Part shown: positions 9,299 through 19,232 of the stretch, one piece after another | Numbering within the stretch: the stretch's first letter is position 1 | How the letters are laid out: each line of letters begins with the position of its first letter | Assembly: GCA_025462865.1 (NCBI GenBank) | Contig: JAOAPI010000117.1 | Location: forward strand, 1-64,000 | DNA from: Candidatus Sulfotelmatobacter sp. | GTDB taxonomy: Bacteria > Acidobacteriota > Terriglobia > Terriglobales > Acidobacteriaceae | Reading direction: 5' to 3' | Length of the DNA: 64,000 nucleotides | The notes under the pieces: generated by a model | The model's database searches: none | Seen by the model: only the letters and a program-made list of their open reading frames with translations | What the model was told of the DNA's origin: nothing | Program-made: the position numbers and the translations under genes

Positions 9299-10138
9299 TC
9301 AAGATGTGTAAGCCAGTTCCTTAGCCCGTTGCGTGGCTTTGACTACCGCTTTAATGAGAGTGACTCGGAGCTTACCTTCCTCTAGTTCCATCAGTCCGTC
9401 TACGGTGCAACCGGCCGGCGTGGTGACGGAGTCCTTCAGCAGGGCGGGATGGTCCCCGGTTTCGAGCACGACCCGGGCGGCGCCCATGGTGGTTTGTGCG
9501 GCCAGCAGCGTGGCAATATCGCGGGGCAGCCCAACTTTGACGCCCGCCTCCGCAAGAGATTCCAGAATGATGTAAATGTAGGCTGGTCCGCTGGCCGAAA
9601 GGCCGGTGACGGCATCCATGTGTTTTTCATCGACCACAACCGTGCGCCCAACGACATCAAACATAGTCGTCGCCAGTTCTACGTGTTTAGCGGTGGCAAA
9701 GGCGCCCTTTGCGATCGCCGTCATTCCGCAGCCCACAAAGCAGGGAGTATTCGGCATGGCGCGAATCACGGGAATCTCAGCATTGAGTGCCTTCTCGATC
9801 AAACTGTTGGGGACCGACGCCGCAACTGAAATGACTAATTGCCCGGGCGAGAGATGTCCACGAAGTTGAGAGGCTACTTCTTCGACGACTTGCGGCTTGA
9901 CGCTGATTAAGATGATGTCAGCATTTTCAGCGGCCTTCACGTTGTCCGTGCCAACCCGAATGCCCAACTTCCGGCCGAGCGCCTTGGCGCGATCTTCGTG
10001 AGCGACGGTTGCAGTAGTGTGCTTGGCGGAAAGCAGGCCGTTCTTCAGCAAGGCTTGAAGGAGTATGCCTCCCATTTTGCCAGCGCCCAGCACAGCGACT
10101 TGTTTCCCGGAGAGGGTTGCTGCCATTTGTTTGCTCAA
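9299..10138 (-). CDS. proC: Pyrroline-5-carboxylate reductase
   Basis: Catalyses the last step of proline synthesis, NAD(P)H-dependent reduction of 1-pyrroline-5-carboxylate in the cytoplasm. The N-terminus has the Rossmann motif VLGAGKMGG, then ILISVKPQ and the conserved VIRAMPNTPCFVGCGMTA strand. The C-terminal dimerisation domain has GLSASGPAYIYIILESLAEAGV and the SVTTPAGCTVDGL signature, and the 279-residue length is normal. Start: a TTG with GAGG five bases upstream, or an ATG four codons later. It lies 39 bp after galE on the same strand and probably shares its transcript. Confidence 0.95.
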   Translation of the reverse strand: MSKQMAATLSGKQVAVLGAGKMGGILLQALLKNGLLSAKHTTATVAHEDRAKALGRKLGIRVGTDNVKAAENADIILISVKPQVVEEVASQLRGHLSPGQLVISVAASVPNSLIEKALNAEIPVIRAMPNTPCFVGCGMTAIAKGAFATAKHVELATTMFDVVGRTVVVDEKHMDAVTGLSASGPAYIYIILESLAEAGVKVGLPRDIATLLAAQTTMGAARVVLETGDHPALLKDSVTTPAGCTVDGLMELEEGKLRVTLIKAVVKATQRAKELAYTS

Positions 10139-10177
10139 CTGGTCCTCAACTCTATCGTTGTCTCAATTCTGATGAAG

Positions 10178-11191
10178 CTAAGCCGAAGTCATTCGAACTG
10201 TGTTCTTGCCACGCTGGCGCAGTTTCTGCTCCCACTGCCATGCGGTCCGAACAATGTCATGTAGAGAACGGGTAGCTTTCCATCCCAGCGCAGCTTGCGC
10301 AAGGGAAGGATCAGCCACTAGTTCAGGGGGATCACCGCCTCGGCGCGGACCGACGCGACGCGGCACCCGAGTGCCTGTAACGTCTTCGATGGTCGAAATT
10401 ACCTGCTGCACCGATTCTCCCTTGCCGGTTCCCAAATTGTATCGCGCTGAGTTGTTGACCGCGTCGAGGTGTTTGAAAGCGAGCACATGAGCCTCGGCGA
10501 GGTCATTGACATGAACGTAGTCGCGAATGCAGGTGCCGTCAGCAGTCGGATAATCGTCGCCAAATAATTCTAGGGCACCACGCTCACCGGTGATCGCTTT
10601 CAAGGCGGATGGAATCAAGTGAGTTTCGGGATCGTGAACCTCTCCGATGTTTCCACCCTCGTCCGCTCCAGCGGCATTGAAATACCTGAGGCTCACCGAG
10701 CGTAAACCATAAGCGCGTCCATAAGACTCGAGCGCGTCTTCGAAGAACAGCTTCGACATACCGTAGGGATTGACCGGCTGGCGAGGTGTATCCTCCGTGA
10801 TCGGAACCTTGGCAGGAACGCCATATACGGCGCATGTAGAAGAGAAGATGAACTTGCGCACATCCGCATCGATTACGGCATTCAGAAGAGCCAAGCCACC
10901 TTCAACATTGTTGGTGAAATACTTTCGGGGATGCTGCACACTCTCGCCGACCTGAGAATCAGCTGCGAAGTGCATCACTCCGGCAACGCGTTTTAGAGCG
11001 CGGGAAAGTTGGCTGCGGTCCGCAATGTCCGCAACGATGAGCTCAAAACCCTCCGCGAGAAATCGGTGCCCGCGCGAAAGGTTGTCGTAAAGAATGGCAT
11101 CGTAACCATGGCGGCGCAATGCATGAGCCGTGTGGCTGCCGATGTATCCTGCGCCGCCGACCACCAAAATAGAAGATGCACTTCCTGTCAA
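10178..11191 (-). CDS. galE: UDP-glucose 4-epimerase
   Basis: Interconverts UDP-glucose and UDP-galactose with bound NAD, supplying UDP-galactose for polysaccharides. It is an extended short-chain dehydrogenase with VGGAGYIGSH (NAD-binding), the catalytic Ser in FSSTCAVYG and the YxxxK pair in NPYGMSKLFFED, followed by LRYFNAAGAD and GTCIRDYVHVNDL, which are typical of GalE. The 337-residue length is normal. The start is a TTG with AAAGG about 8 bases upstream. It heads a likely galE-proC unit. Its product would fit the glycan-modification genes at the left of the window. Confidence 0.95.
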   Translation of the reverse strand: MTGSASSILVVGGAGYIGSHTAHALRRHGYDAILYDNLSRGHRFLAEGFELIVADIADRSQLSRALKRVAGVMHFAADSQVGESVQHPRKYFTNNVEGGLALLNAVIDADVRKFIFSSTCAVYGVPAKVPITEDTPRQPVNPYGMSKLFFEDALESYGRAYGLRSVSLRYFNAAGADEGGNIGEVHDPETHLIPSALKAITGERGALELFGDDYPTADGTCIRDYVHVNDLAEAHVLAFKHLDAVNNSARYNLGTGKGESVQQVISTIEDVTGTRVPRRVGPRRGGDPPELVADPSLAQAALGWKATRSLHDIVRTAWQWEQKLRQRGKNTVRMTSA

Positions 11192-11381
11192 AAGTCAGCC
11201 TTTCTGCCTCATGCAAAGATTCCAACAGCGAGCTAAAACGTTGCTTCTTCCTTTTAACTGCTTAATGAACGGCGGCAAGACGTCTGTGAGTTTCCGGGTT
11301 CTGTCCGCGCTCTCAAATCCAACCGCAAGGGGATGCTGACAGTCTGTCTAGTAAGCCTAGAAGTGTCAAGAGTGCCGATCT

Positions 11382-13820
11382 CTATTGCCCGATCCCGGAT
11401 AGGCGTGCAGTCTGAGGACTGTTGGTAGCACTGTCAGTCAGCGTCACCGTCGCGGCTCGGTTTCCTGTGGCGGAGGGGGTGAAGATTACGCTGACTGTGC
11501 ACGTTCCTCCAGGCGACAAACTGGAGCAGTTATTCGTCTGGGAGAAATCTGACTGGTTCACGCCGCTGATCCCGACGCTCGTAAAATTCACGGTTATCTG
11601 CTCGTGGTTGGTGACGACGATGTTCTTCGGCGCGCTGCTGGTACCCACGGTCTGTCCGCCGAAGCTCAACGAAGCTGGACTCAAGCTGATTGGCTGAAGC
11701 CCCGTGCCGGTAAGGCTGACCGTCTGAGGACTATTGCTGGCGCTGTCACTTATGTTTACCGTTGCCGTCTGTTTGCCGGCGGTAGTTGGAGCGAAAGTCA
11801 CGCTGATACTGCAGTGGCCGTTCGCGGGAACGCTCGTACCGCAGGTGTTGATCTGGCTGTAGGCCGAGGCCCCAACGATAGAGATAGAAATGTTGGTCAA
11901 AGGTACGCTCTGATTGTTTGTAAGAGTGACTGTCCTCGCAGTGGCACTGCTGCCCACCAGTACATTGCCAAAGTTAATAGTGCTAGACGACAGCGTCACG
12001 GGCGAGATGCCTGTTCCGGAGACACTGGCAGCCTGCGGGCTGTTGGTCCCATCATCATTCACATTCAAAGAAGCGGTTCGAGAGCCGGTACCACCAGGTG
12101 AGAAAATTACGCTAATCGTGCAACTACCCGAGGGACCGAGGCTGCCGCCACAGTTGTTGGTTTGGGAAAAGTCTCCACTGTTGGTTCCGCTAAACGTGAT
12201 ACTCGTGATGTTCAGCGTTACGCTTTGTGCATTCACGAGTGTAAGATTTTGCGGACTACTGCTGCTACCGACCGTTTGGCTGCCGAAGGTCAGGCTTCGC
12301 GGAGATAGCGTCGGATTGCCGCAACCCGGAACCGCAAAGTTGGCGATCCGCGTTCCCCATGAGATCTGCGAACCAATTTGGTTTGCGGGGAAGTACTGGT
12401 TCACATACCAGAAGGTGCAACCATCTTCGGGGTCGACTGTCATACTCGAGTAGTCGCCCATGTGATAGCTGTTTTCTTCATCCCCCGCGCCGGCAAAGAG
12501 CGTGATTTCGGTTGGTGGCGCCGGATTGGTCAGACTGAAATACGCTGCGTTCATGCCTGGATGAGTGGACGAGCTGGATACGCTGTAGCCAACAGCGGCG
12601 TTTCCGTTAGCGTCTTCTGCAATGCTGGGAAGGAAACGGAATAGCGACTGATCAGGACTAATGTTTCCGTCCTGATAAATTGACGGAGCGCCGCCGCCGG
12701 TATCCCGCAATTCGTACCAGCGAATCCCCGTTTGTTTGTTCGGGCTGATTCCTACTTGAACCGTGTGGCTGACGAGGTACGACTCGTAAGATCCGAAATT
12801 CCGATAGGACATGCGCGGCATGAATCGATCGCCCACGGAGTCGATGTAGTTGCCCGTCAAGGCGGTTGAAGCTTCAGGAATACAAACCGTGTTCGATGGA
12901 CTTCCCGGCAGATAACAACCGGGCCGGTACGGCGCCTCGTTCAGTGTTGACTGGGTGAATGTCGAATTCGAAGGGTTCGTCCAATCCACGTGAAAATCCC
13001 ACAGGTTAAATGTTGTAGACGTCGTAGTCTTGTTGTCCATGACGGGGTTTTCGATACTCACCAGAAATTCGTCGCGGCCCCCAGGCGGAGGAGTTGTACC
13101 CTCAACATCGGCAGGGATAAGGCTATGTCCCAGATAGACGCTAGTGCCCACGGGACTGGGCTGCTCAAAACAGATAGGAGGCTTCGGAATGCCATTGATC
13201 AGCATGCTGGTTCGATCCAGCGCACAAACCAGGAACCCCACCTCGCGGTCGCCCAGGTTGGGATCGTTTAAATCGATAGAAACGTAGTACGCATCGGACC
13301 AGGTGGCGATCTTCGGCCAATCGGGAAAGTAGATGCTGCCCTGGCCATTGGTTCCCAAGAGCGAGTTCAGCGGGAAAACATAGGGATACCAGGCGAGCGA
13401 TTTGGAACTGAGGTCGTCGGTGTTTGAAACTGCGACGCAGTAGTTGTAATTATTCGTTGCTGAGGAGCGAGCCGCAATGATCCAGCGCAAGGCCAGGCGA
13501 TCGAAGATGATCATGCCGTCCCCGCTGATGCTGTTGCAGGAGGTTATGCCCTTACTTGACCAGGGACTCGCGCCCGGCTGCGGAGACGACCAAACCGGCG
13601 CGAATGTAATCTTGTCGTACGCCTGAAAATAAACGTTCGTCCACTCCATGAACTGCCGGGTTCCCACGGCGCCGTTGGGATCAACATCGAGCTGGGCGCG
13701 GGTCACCTGCGAGGCGTCGATTCCCTCAAAGGTTTTGACGGTCTGCGCTATCAGCGATCCAACGAAAACTCCCAGGAACAACCCGATCCTCACAACCACC
13801 CTTGGATTCGTCATTGCCAC
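11382..13820 (-). CDS. Secreted protein with three choice-of-anchor D domains
   Basis: Exported 812-residue protein of unknown function. A signal peptide (VVVRIGLFLGVFVGSLIAQ) precedes about 480 residues that look like an all-beta, propeller-like region with many W and Y residues; I do not recognise its family. The C-terminal 300 residues are three choice-of-anchor D (ASPM/SPD-2/Hydin-like) modules, each opening like LSPRSLTFGSQTVG and containing a SQTNNC-type cysteine and a SCTISVIFSP strand. These modules probably serve as surface spacers. The GTG start has AAGGGG ten bases upstream. It is followed in the same direction by galE after 190 bp and preceded by a PQQ-propeller gene 76 bp upstream, with which it may be co-transcribed. 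Confidence 0.8.
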   Translation of the reverse strand: MAMTNPRVVVRIGLFLGVFVGSLIAQTVKTFEGIDASQVTRAQLDVDPNGAVGTRQFMEWTNVYFQAYDKITFAPVWSSPQPGASPWSSKGITSCNSISGDGMIIFDRLALRWIIAARSSATNNYNYCVAVSNTDDLSSKSLAWYPYVFPLNSLLGTNGQGSIYFPDWPKIATWSDAYYVSIDLNDPNLGDREVGFLVCALDRTSMLINGIPKPPICFEQPSPVGTSVYLGHSLIPADVEGTTPPPGGRDEFLVSIENPVMDNKTTTSTTFNLWDFHVDWTNPSNSTFTQSTLNEAPYRPGCYLPGSPSNTVCIPEASTALTGNYIDSVGDRFMPRMSYRNFGSYESYLVSHTVQVGISPNKQTGIRWYELRDTGGGAPSIYQDGNISPDQSLFRFLPSIAEDANGNAAVGYSVSSSSTHPGMNAAYFSLTNPAPPTEITLFAGAGDEENSYHMGDYSSMTVDPEDGCTFWYVNQYFPANQIGSQISWGTRIANFAVPGCGNPTLSPRSLTFGSQTVGSSSSPQNLTLVNAQSVTLNITSITFSGTNSGDFSQTNNCGGSLGPSGSCTISVIFSPGGTGSRTASLNVNDDGTNSPQAASVSGTGISPVTLSSSTINFGNVLVGSSATARTVTLTNNQSVPLTNISISIVGASAYSQINTCGTSVPANGHCSISVTFAPTTAGKQTATVNISDSASNSPQTVSLTGTGLQPISLSPASLSFGGQTVGTSSAPKNIVVTNHEQITVNFTSVGISGVNQSDFSQTNNCSSLSPGGTCTVSVIFTPSATGNRAATVTLTDSATNSPQTARLSGIGQ

Positions 13821-13896
13821 AAGTACAATTCCCCTTGAAAATTCGGAGTCAGAAATCAGTGCGATCAGAGCTTCGGCGCACGTTGCAGTAGATGTT

Positions 13897-16482
13897 TTAC
13901 TTGCTGAATTCCGTAAATGTAATCTTCAGACTGCTCACAGTTGCTGTAATCGTCCAGGTGCCGGGGACGGCGGGCAGAGTGTAAAAAGCGCCGGCCTGTC
14001 CCTGGCTGTTGGTAACGGGAGAAGAAGCGGAAAGCGAGCCGCCTGATCCGTTATCCGAAAAAGTCACAGTTATGTTTGGAACTCCATTTCCGTACTTATC
14101 TTTTACCGTGACCTGGAGTGCAACTGGCAATTGCGTGCCAGAAGTGCCCGTCTGCTTGTTTCCACCACTGGTATTGACGGTGGTTGGAGCTCCGGCGGTT
14201 GATGTCTCATGGAAGATTGCCGGTGTGGCACTTCCGGAGGCAGCATTCACCGAGAAGTTAGTCTTCGCCGCGGTGGGCAATGTGAAGGTTGTGCTGGCCT
14301 GGCCGTTTGTTCCGGTCGTCGCGGGATTGGGCTGGAAGGTCCCGTTCAGCCCAGCACTGCTAAATGTGACTTGAGCATTGGCCACGATGTTGCCGTAAGC
14401 ATCTTTCACCTTGGCCACCAGAGGCGCAGGTAAAGTTGTGCCTACCGTTCCAGACTGGTTGAAGCCGGAGACTGTTGCGAGAGACGCCGCGGGACCAGCC
14501 GTTGCCGTTTCAGAAAACGTGGCGGCGGTGTATCCGCTGCTGGTAGCTGTAATCGTCAACGCGCCTGCGGTCTTAGGCAGGGTATACGACGTGGTGGCAT
14601 TGCCACTGGAGTTCGTATTTGCGGTTGCGGGATTAAAAACTCCTCGGAGTCCGCCGTCGGAGAAAGTAACCGGAACGCCTGGAGTTGCCGCCCCAGTATA
14701 GGCATTGATGGCTTGTGCAGTGAGCGTGATCGGTGTGTTGACCGTTGCAGACTGTAAGTTGCCGGCGGAGGGATTCAGTTCGGGGAATAATCCGTACACC
14801 TTCAATTGTGTGTTGGTGCCGATGTAGACGCGTCCGTTGGCCACCAAGGGAGAGGCAAAATGCGGCACGGCCCCCAGGGCATCCCGTGCGCTGTTCTGCT
14901 GGGTATCGTAGAGACCGAGCAGATTTGTTTGCAGCGTGCTCGCATCAAACGCTGATAGCAGGGTAGTGCTACTGGACGGGGTCAAATTTCGAATGACCCA
15001 AAGAATCCCGTTACCGTTGTTGTTGGCAGAGACGACGGGGATACCAGTGAGAGTATAAGGATTCGCAGTCTGGACGGGCGGAGTAGTGATTACGCCATTT
15101 ACGAAGGGAAAGGCTTTGATATTGTCGTTCCTTCCAGCGAAATAGATGGCGTTGTTCCAGTAAACAGGAGCGCCAAGAATGGGAGTCACAGCGCCGGGTA
15201 GTTCCTGCACAACGTTGTCGACGGGGTTGTACCCTCCCATGCGATCACGGTTGATCAGATAGATGGTGCCAGTTTTCCCCGCTGCCACCAGCAGGTTCTG
15301 CGGGCCGGAACTTTGTTGCGGAAGAAGTACGGCGGCGCCCGAACCCAAATCCAAATCCTGTTGAGACATCGTGGCCTGATTGAAGGGCGTAAACGAATCA
15401 GCCACCACGAGACCGGAGGCGGTTAGGTTCATTTTCAAAACGGTGTCGCCCCAATCGGCTCCGCCGCTGTAGATGTCGTAGTTTCCGTTGGCTGTGATCA
15501 GGTAGATGTTGTTTGCAGCGTCCGCCGCGGGCCCGACCCCGCCCATCCAAAGCGAGGACCCCCACAGCGCGCCCGGCGAGGTATTGAATACGCCTTGCTG
15601 TTGCAGGGTGGATGCGCTGTAGGCGAGCAGCCAGCCATGCGCGTTCCGGTCGCATCCGTTCGATCCAAAAGCGATGAAGATGGAACCGTTCGCTTCCAGC
15701 AACCCCGGCCTTTGCTGGTCATTCTGAGTGTTCAACGTGACCGGTACGCCGCCATGCATTACGGAAGCGGTAATGACCGCGGGGCTGCCAATTTTTTCGG
15801 CTCCGGTTGCAATGTCCAGGGCATGCAGGCGAAACACATAGTTGTACGTAGTTACTCCGTTGATCACAACCGATTCCTGCGTTTTGGCGACCACGAAAAT
15901 AGTATTGCTCGCGGAATCAATCACCGGCGTTCCCATAATGCCCACTTCAGTAAAGCCGGTAATCCCTGAACAACCCTGCGCCGCGATTGGCACTGTGGTT
16001 ACGCCGTTGGCGGGATTGAGGAAGTTGACACGCCAGAGAGGTTGCCCCGAGGCAAAAGTCTCGGCGTTAAATGCGTAAACACTGTCGTGCTGAGTGGCGA
16101 CGTAAATTACATTAACCACACCAACGCCTGGAATATTTACGCCTGGAACATAGAGGGGCTGCGCTACTACTGTTCCGTCGACGTTATAAGAGAATACGCT
16201 TCCAAAATGGACGGAATTTACGTTCTGCGGAGTAAGAAAAACTTCACCATCGTAGAGACCAGCGCGGGTTGAGCTCCCTCGCTGCGTATATTGGGAGTCG
16301 GCCGCCCAAATTGACGACGCCGCCAACAACGTAGTAACCAACACCAAAACAATGCGCCCCGTGACTTTCACAGAAAACAACCTGAAGTCCCGCGCGAAGC
16401 ATTTGCTGCGTCCCATTTGAACCGTCCCGCTCGCTCGAGCGGAACTTCCCGACAATCCCGATAGTTGCTCTTCCGTATTCAT
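13897..16482 (-). CDS. Secreted PQQ-like propeller with bacterial Ig-like repeats
   Basis: Exported protein of 861 residues. After a long n-region, a hydrophobic segment (IVLVLVTTLLAASSIWA) gives a signal peptide. A PQQ-like beta-propeller follows, with strands such as NVIYVATQHDSVYAFNAET and NLLVAAGKTGTIYLINRDRMG. From about residue 570 there are three Big_1-like Ig repeats with GTPGVPVTFSD-type and GNATTSYTLP-type motifs. Such propellers often act as ligand-binding or protein-protein modules; enzymatic PQQ residues cannot be claimed. Start: ATG with AGGAG four bases upstream. A paralogous propeller is encoded at 19233-21743 on the opposite strand, sharing ILTPQNVN-like and QPLYVPxVxIPG strings. 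Confidence 0.82.
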   Translation of the reverse strand: MNTEEQLSGLSGSSARASGTVQMGRSKCFARDFRLFSVKVTGRIVLVLVTTLLAASSIWAADSQYTQRGSSTRAGLYDGEVFLTPQNVNSVHFGSVFSYNVDGTVVAQPLYVPGVNIPGVGVVNVIYVATQHDSVYAFNAETFASGQPLWRVNFLNPANGVTTVPIAAQGCSGITGFTEVGIMGTPVIDSASNTIFVVAKTQESVVINGVTTYNYVFRLHALDIATGAEKIGSPAVITASVMHGGVPVTLNTQNDQQRPGLLEANGSIFIAFGSNGCDRNAHGWLLAYSASTLQQQGVFNTSPGALWGSSLWMGGVGPAADAANNIYLITANGNYDIYSGGADWGDTVLKMNLTASGLVVADSFTPFNQATMSQQDLDLGSGAAVLLPQQSSGPQNLLVAAGKTGTIYLINRDRMGGYNPVDNVVQELPGAVTPILGAPVYWNNAIYFAGRNDNIKAFPFVNGVITTPPVQTANPYTLTGIPVVSANNNGNGILWVIRNLTPSSSTTLLSAFDASTLQTNLLGLYDTQQNSARDALGAVPHFASPLVANGRVYIGTNTQLKVYGLFPELNPSAGNLQSATVNTPITLTAQAINAYTGAATPGVPVTFSDGGLRGVFNPATANTNSSGNATTSYTLPKTAGALTITATSSGYTAATFSETATAGPAASLATVSGFNQSGTVGTTLPAPLVAKVKDAYGNIVANAQVTFSSAGLNGTFQPNPATTGTNGQASTTFTLPTAAKTNFSVNAASGSATPAIFHETSTAGAPTTVNTSGGNKQTGTSGTQLPVALQVTVKDKYGNGVPNITVTFSDNGSGGSLSASSPVTNSQGQAGAFYTLPAVPGTWTITATVSSLKITFTEFSK

Positions 16483-16598
16483 CAGGCTCCTGCGTCAGTT
16501 ATAGCGCCCAGAAGTTTTCGGGGGACAAGTCAGCTTGTACCTGGGGAGGCGCGGGTGAAGGCCGAGCTATCGCATGTAGACTTGAACGTTTCTGTCGC

Positions 16599-18857
16599 TT
16601 AGTTTCCCGTCCCCGTCAGTTTAGGCAGCTGCGGACTTAGATTGTCACTGTCCGTGATCGTGATATTGCCTGTTCTCGTACCGATGGCCGTAGGCGTAAA
16701 TGTGACGTTAATGATGCACTTGGCACCCGCAACTACGCTCGTGCCGCAGGTATTGCTCGTAACGGCGAAGTCTCCATTGGCGGTAATCGTTCCAATGGCA
16801 AGAGCGGCGGTACTGTTGTTGATGAGCTGCGTTTTCAAAGGGGCACTTGTGGTGCCCACTGCTTGCGCTGGAAAGCTCAGCGCGTTCGGCGACATGGTTA
16901 CCTGCGTCGCGGTTCCCTTGAGCCAAATAGTTTGGGGACTGGTCGGATCACTGTCAGTGAGTACTAGATTGCCGTATTCAAAGCCAGACTGAGCCGAGAA
17001 CGGCTTGAAGTTGACAGTCACTATACAGCTTGCGCCAGGAGCAAGCGAAGGCATACAGGTGTTCGTCTGCGAGTAGTCGCCAATGGTGACAATATTGGAA
17101 AAACTCACAGAGGAAGTGCTTACATTCTTCACTGTAAGTTTTGCGGTGGATGTTTTTCCAACAGCAGTGTTGCCCACGAAAGTCAGTCCTGCGGGCGCAG
17201 AGAAGCTCAAGGCCGATCCCATTCCATTCAGAGCGATCAGCTGAGGACTGCCTGGGTAGTTGTCCGAAACGGTTAGGGTCGCCGTTTCCTCGCCAATAAT
17301 CGAAGGCTTGAAGGACAAATTAACCTGGCACTTCAATCCCGGCGGAATCGATCCGCCGCAGTTGCTGCTGTTGATAATAAAGTCGGGATTGCTTGACGTT
17401 TTGCTGGTGATCTTAATTGTCGTCGTCGTTCCTTGATTGCTGAGGTAGATGGCTTGAGTGGGCGTAGTGCTGCCAAGAGGCTCGCCACCAAAGGTCGTCG
17501 CGGTCGTGGATGCGAGCGGACACGTCCTCGGGTTCAAGATGATCGGTGCACGAGGAGATTGCGTGAAGTCGAAGCTGTCGGTAGTGTCGTTGGCATTCGC
17601 GTCCCGAGTGGTGAGGGGCGGCACGCCAAAGTCTTCCTCAATGAACTTGAGCACTGAAGAAAACTCATATTGCGTATGAGAGATGTAGCCCGAGCCTGTG
17701 GGTCCCTTTTTCGCATAGGGAGAAATAATCAAGAGCGGGACTCGTGGGCCAAGGCCATACTCGTCCTTGGTCGGCGGCACAACGTGGTCGTAGAAACCAC
17801 CAAAATCGTCCCACGTAATGAAGATGGCTGTATTATTTTTGTAGGTAGGCGACTGCAGGATGGCGTTGACCTGCTGCACGGTCCAGTTTTCGCCACCGCA
17901 CATGCTGTTCGGAGGATGCTCACTCTCGACGCCCCCTGAGACCAGCCAGCTCACCGCCGGCAGTGTTCCGTTCGATACGTCGGTGAGGAATTGCGAAGTT
18001 GGAACATCGTATTTTGTCCAGGCCGAAGTGTTTCGAATGTGATTGATGGCGTCGTATGTATTGAAGCTGTACCCCAGGGTGTTGTAAACCGGCGCGTAAT
18101 AAAGCCAGCTTACCCCTGCGCTGGTCAGTTCATCTCCCAGAGTAGTCATATCGAAGCAGGGATATTGTTGGGTAACTACGCCCCGATTATCCATGACTGG
18201 AACAGTTTCGGTACTCGGTGAGTCGCAACCCCACGTAACCTGCCAGTTCGCAGTTCCGGGCGCACGAGTTGGAAGGTTGTAGACGCCCCCGCTTTGCGCG
18301 GCAATGGTATACAAGTGGTTCGGAAAGCTGGGACCCGCCAGTGAAGAAAACATGTTGTCGGCGAGCACGTAGTAGCCCGCGTAAGAGAAGTAGTTGGGAA
18401 TGACCGACTGGGTCATTTGCGTTTCGCCGAGATAGTCTCCGTACTGATTCGCTTCAGGAATAAGATCGAAGCGATCCATTTTTCCGCCATTAACACCTGT
18501 GAGTGCACTCGACCATAAGTGGTCGACGTCCCGGTTCATAACGTCAGGATGGGCTCCCATAGGGATGACGGCTCCCGTGGAAATTGTCGCGGAACTTGCG
18601 CCGTTGGCCCCGGGAAAAGCTCCGAACATGTTGTCGAAGCTGCGGTTCTCCTTAACTATGAAAACCACGTGCTGGATCAGGTTGATATTTCCTGCAGGAT
18701 TACCTGCCGTTAGCGAATTGTTGCCGGCGGCCGGCGCCGGAGGGTCAGCTGCGAAGGCTGGGGCTACTGATAATTGGAGAAAGGACGCCAGGGTAAGCCA
18801 CACGGTCGCCGATGCGGAGGCTCTCGAAATCCAGGAATACAGCTTTGAACAATTCAC
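16599..18857 (-). CDS. Secreted phosphoesterase (acid phosphatase/phospholipase C type) with anchor D domains
   Basis: Exported phosphoesterase-family (PF04185-like) enzyme of 752 residues. A signal peptide ending in APAFA is followed by IQHVVFIVKENRSFDNMFG, which holds the family's metal/nucleophile segment, then [17 protein letters not shown] and [16 protein letters not shown]. Known members are phospholipases C and acid phosphatases; the substrate here is unknown. From about residue 440 there are three choice-of-anchor D modules. The GTG start has GAGGA seven bases upstream. The gene is divergent from the PQQ-propeller gene at 19233 and has a paralogue at 33502-35775. Confidence 0.88.
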   Translation of the reverse strand: MNCSKLYSWISRASASATVWLTLASFLQLSVAPAFAADPPAPAAGNNSLTAGNPAGNINLIQHVVFIVKENRSFDNMFGAFPGANGASSATISTGAVIPMGAHPDVMNRDVDHLWSSALTGVNGGKMDRFDLIPEANQYGDYLGETQMTQSVIPNYFSYAGYYVLADNMFSSLAGPSFPNHLYTIAAQSGGVYNLPTRAPGTANWQVTWGCDSPSTETVPVMDNRGVVTQQYPCFDMTTLGDELTSAGVSWLYYAPVYNTLGYSFNTYDAINHIRNTSAWTKYDVPTSQFLTDVSNGTLPAVSWLVSGGVESEHPPNSMCGGENWTVQQVNAILQSPTYKNNTAIFITWDDFGGFYDHVVPPTKDEYGLGPRVPLLIISPYAKKGPTGSGYISHTQYEFSSVLKFIEEDFGVPPLTTRDANANDTTDSFDFTQSPRAPIILNPRTCPLASTTATTFGGEPLGSTTPTQAIYLSNQGTTTTIKITSKTSSNPDFIINSSNCGGSIPPGLKCQVNLSFKPSIIGEETATLTVSDNYPGSPQLIALNGMGSALSFSAPAGLTFVGNTAVGKTSTAKLTVKNVSTSSVSFSNIVTIGDYSQTNTCMPSLAPGASCIVTVNFKPFSAQSGFEYGNLVLTDSDPTSPQTIWLKGTATQVTMSPNALSFPAQAVGTTSAPLKTQLINNSTAALAIGTITANGDFAVTSNTCGTSVVAGAKCIINVTFTPTAIGTRTGNITITDSDNLSPQLPKLTGTGN

Positions 18858-19232
18858 AGTCGGATCCTCGGATATTGATTTTGAATCCGTTCGAGTTGCT
18901 TAGTTACTCGGCCCAGAAAACTTTTCAAGCGGGGCGATTCACCCGCGTTGTCGTTGGATTGTTATGTCGCTTTGGGGGGAGATTGACTTCAAACGAGAAT
19001 AGTTGAGTCGACGGGCAGGCAGCAAGAGGCGCAAAGTGAGGAGGCATTCGTCTCTACGAATAAAACACGAAGGTGCCAAAAACGAAGGTACGTCCGGCAT
19101 TAGACATCGAGTTCGACCAAGTTTCGTTCGATTTTTTTGCATATCGAGGCAACCCTAGGGAACTTAGTCCTCTTGCCAAGCATTTCCCAGTGACATATAA
19201 GCTAAACAGTTTTACGTCTGGGGGAAACTCAA
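18858..19232. other. Divergent intergenic region
   Basis: This 375-bp gap separates the phosphoesterase gene (minus) from the PQQ-propeller gene (plus). Toward the plus-strand gene it holds a good promoter (annotated separately) and a GGGGGA Shine-Dalgarno. No convincing gene is seen; the short open frames here have no codon or domain signal. Confidence 0.6.
19173..19201 (+). promoter_or_regulatory. Sigma-70-type promoter for PQQ-propeller gene
   Basis: TTGCCA and TATAAG are separated by exactly 17 bp and lie 31 bp before the ATG. Transcription would start near 19208, leaving a short leader that contains the Shine-Dalgarno. This is the clearest housekeeping promoter in the window; no operator is obvious. 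Confidence 0.65.
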